Assembly (NCBI RefSeq): GCF_021228795.1
Contig: NZ_CP089309.1
Coordinates: 2,728,001-2,792,000, forward strand
DNA length: 64,000 bases
Direction: 5' to 3'
Origin: Thiocapsa bogorovii
GTDB taxonomy: Bacteria > Pseudomonadota > Gammaproteobacteria > Chromatiales > Chromatiaceae
The notes under the pieces: model-generated
What the model was told of the DNA's origin: nothing
Seen by the model: only the letters and a program-made list of their open reading frames with translations
The model's database searches: none
Shown: one piece after another, positions 63,191 through 64,000 of the stretch
How positions within the stretch are numbered: position 1 is the first letter of the stretch
Layout: every line of letters begins with the position of its first letter
Made by a program: the position numbers and the translations under genes

Positions 63191-63551
63191 GCGACGAGCG
63201 ACGGCTACCCGCCGGGCGCCATCATTGGGGCACTCAAGCTGCCGGAGTTTAACCGAGGCGACCGGCTGGTGGAGATAGCCAATCCGAGCGGCATATCCTG
63301 GCCGATCGTGGGGCTCCTCCGCTCGGGCTCTTGACTATCGCCAAACACGTCAGAACCGACCTACAGGGGATCTGGACGGCGCCGACGCAGTGGGAACGCC
63401 AGCCGCTATCGATCAGATCGATGCTTGTCACGAATCCAGCTCTCCCTGAGGCGGGGGAGACCTTTGCGAGGTCCGGTGCGACCGGATTTCGGTGATAATC
63501 TTCGTACAGATTTTGATCCGTTTGTACTAAATTTATCAATCACTTAAATCA
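63191..63551 (-). repeat. 361-bp repeat, copy 2 (inverted partner at 48890-49250)
   Basis: Complementary match to copy 1 over 361 bases. On the plus strand it includes a frame end ...GAIIGALKLPEFNRGDRLVEI, SWPIVGLLRSGS and a stop at 63334. The bases between soxX and this copy (62980-63190) show no gene. Confidence 0.85.
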
Positions 63552-63616
63552 GTGTGGTAGCAGCGGAAGAATTACAGACATCATTGTACAAGAATACCGA
63601 GCCCTCGGGTCATGGC

Positions 63617-64000
63617 CTACTCCACCGTGACGGATTTCGCGAGATTGCGTGGCTGATCGACATCGGTCCCCTTGAGGACGGCCACGTGATAGGCAAGCAG
63701 TTGCAGTGGAATGGTGAAGATGATTGGGTCGATCAGATCGTCTGTCTCGGGGAGACGGATGACGGTGACGCCCTCCTCTTCGACCATGGGGACATGTAGA
63801 TCGGCAAAGACATAGAGCTGACCGCCGCGTGCGCGGACCTCTTCGAGATTGGATTTGAGCTTTTCGAGCAGGGCGTTGTTGGGCGCGACTGCGACAACGG
63901 GCATCTGCTCGTCGATCAAGGCAAGGGGTCCGTGCTTGAGCTCGCCCGCCGGATATGCCTCGGCGTGGATGTAGGAGATCTCCTTGAGCTTGAGCGCGCC
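63617..64000 (-). CDS. glmS: Glucosamine-fructose-6-phosphate aminotransferase GlmS, C-terminus (5' part outside the window)
   Basis: 127 residues. The C-terminal isomerase (SIS) domain is recognised from [75 protein letters not shown]. The terminal [13 protein letters not shown] is the classic GlmS end. Makes glucosamine-6-phosphate for peptidoglycan and LPS. Confidence 0.96.
   Translation of the reverse strand, partial: GALKLKEISYIHAEAYPAGELKHGPLALIDEQMPVVAVAPNNALLEKLKSNLEEVRARGGQLYVFADLHVPMVEEEGVTVIRLPETDDLIDPIIFTIPLQLLAYHVAVLKGTDVDQPRNLAKSVTVE

Noticed and set aside
1-64000. CRISPR arrays, rRNA and tRNA genes
   Set aside because: Gaps were scanned by eye; no regularly spaced repeats, no rRNA-like sequence and no cloverleaf with a recognisable T-arm was found. 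A covariance search could still reveal one.

Overview
The window looks like chromosome from a purple sulfur gammaproteobacterium (Chromatiaceae-like). The support is soxA/soxX, a secreted Gly/Tyr/Pro-rich protein resembling sulfur globule proteins, nickel enzyme maturation genes (ureEFG, hypA, hypB), glycogen genes and high GC throughout. The genus is not determined; this placement is inference from gene content.

Layout. 1-23.9 kb is dense housekeeping and metabolic sequence: the end of a gamma-glutamyltransferase, a Tim44-like protein, a processive GT2 glycosyltransferase, two tandem CorC/HlyC-type CBS membrane proteins, MgtE, a GNAT enzyme, a PAP2 phosphatase, ureE-ureF-ureG, moaE, an NnrU protein, YaiI, divergent glgB and glgC, thiS-thiG, trmB and a FetAB-like exporter. 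23.9-32.2 kb is a decayed accessory island. It holds an IS91-type transposase tail, three adjacent genes for unknown secreted proteins, a broken fourth secreted protein, an ISAzo13-family element with one amber codon, and a complete IS1380-like element. 32.3-47.6 kb is mostly intact: an exported methyltransferase, an EF-hand protein, Fic, an alpha/beta hydrolase, speA-hypA, hypB, the sulfur-globule-like protein, a DUF302 protein, a three-gene glycosyltransferase/epimerase operon and a DUF1631 protein.

47.8-63.6 kb is a second rearranged region. It contains a nonsense-mutated HigB-like toxin, an orphan BrxE-like gene, a 361-bp sequence repeated in inverted orientation about 14 kb away, and an outer membrane beta-barrel gene. 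It also holds a sulfatase that lost its N-terminus, an IS3 element split by an IS110 element, a small catabolic operon whose FAH gene and divergent AraC regulator are both damaged, the second IS1380-like copy, a 237-bp MITE and an IS256 fragment. soxA-soxX and the end of glmS close the window.

Functional links. UreE/UreF/UreG and HypA/HypB serve nickel insertion; no urease or hydrogenase structural gene is present, so the enzymes must lie elsewhere. SoxA/SoxX and the globule-like protein fit periplasmic thiosulfate oxidation with sulfur storage. GlgB/GlgC give glycogen synthesis. The three contiguous glycosyltransferase/epimerase genes suggest surface polysaccharide work.

The most unusual signals are: (1) a family of about 81-87-bp elements bounded by inverted TAAACCGCG/CGCGGTTTA, four copies, each at the 3' end of a gene and two overlapping the stop codon; (2) the unknown three-gene secreted cluster at 25.3-27.6 kb; (3) a MITE with perfect 18-bp ends and a 5-bp target duplication; (4) an IS110 element nested in an IS3 element with a candidate bridge RNA; and (5) the 361-bp inverted repeat pair flanking the sulfatase-sox segment.
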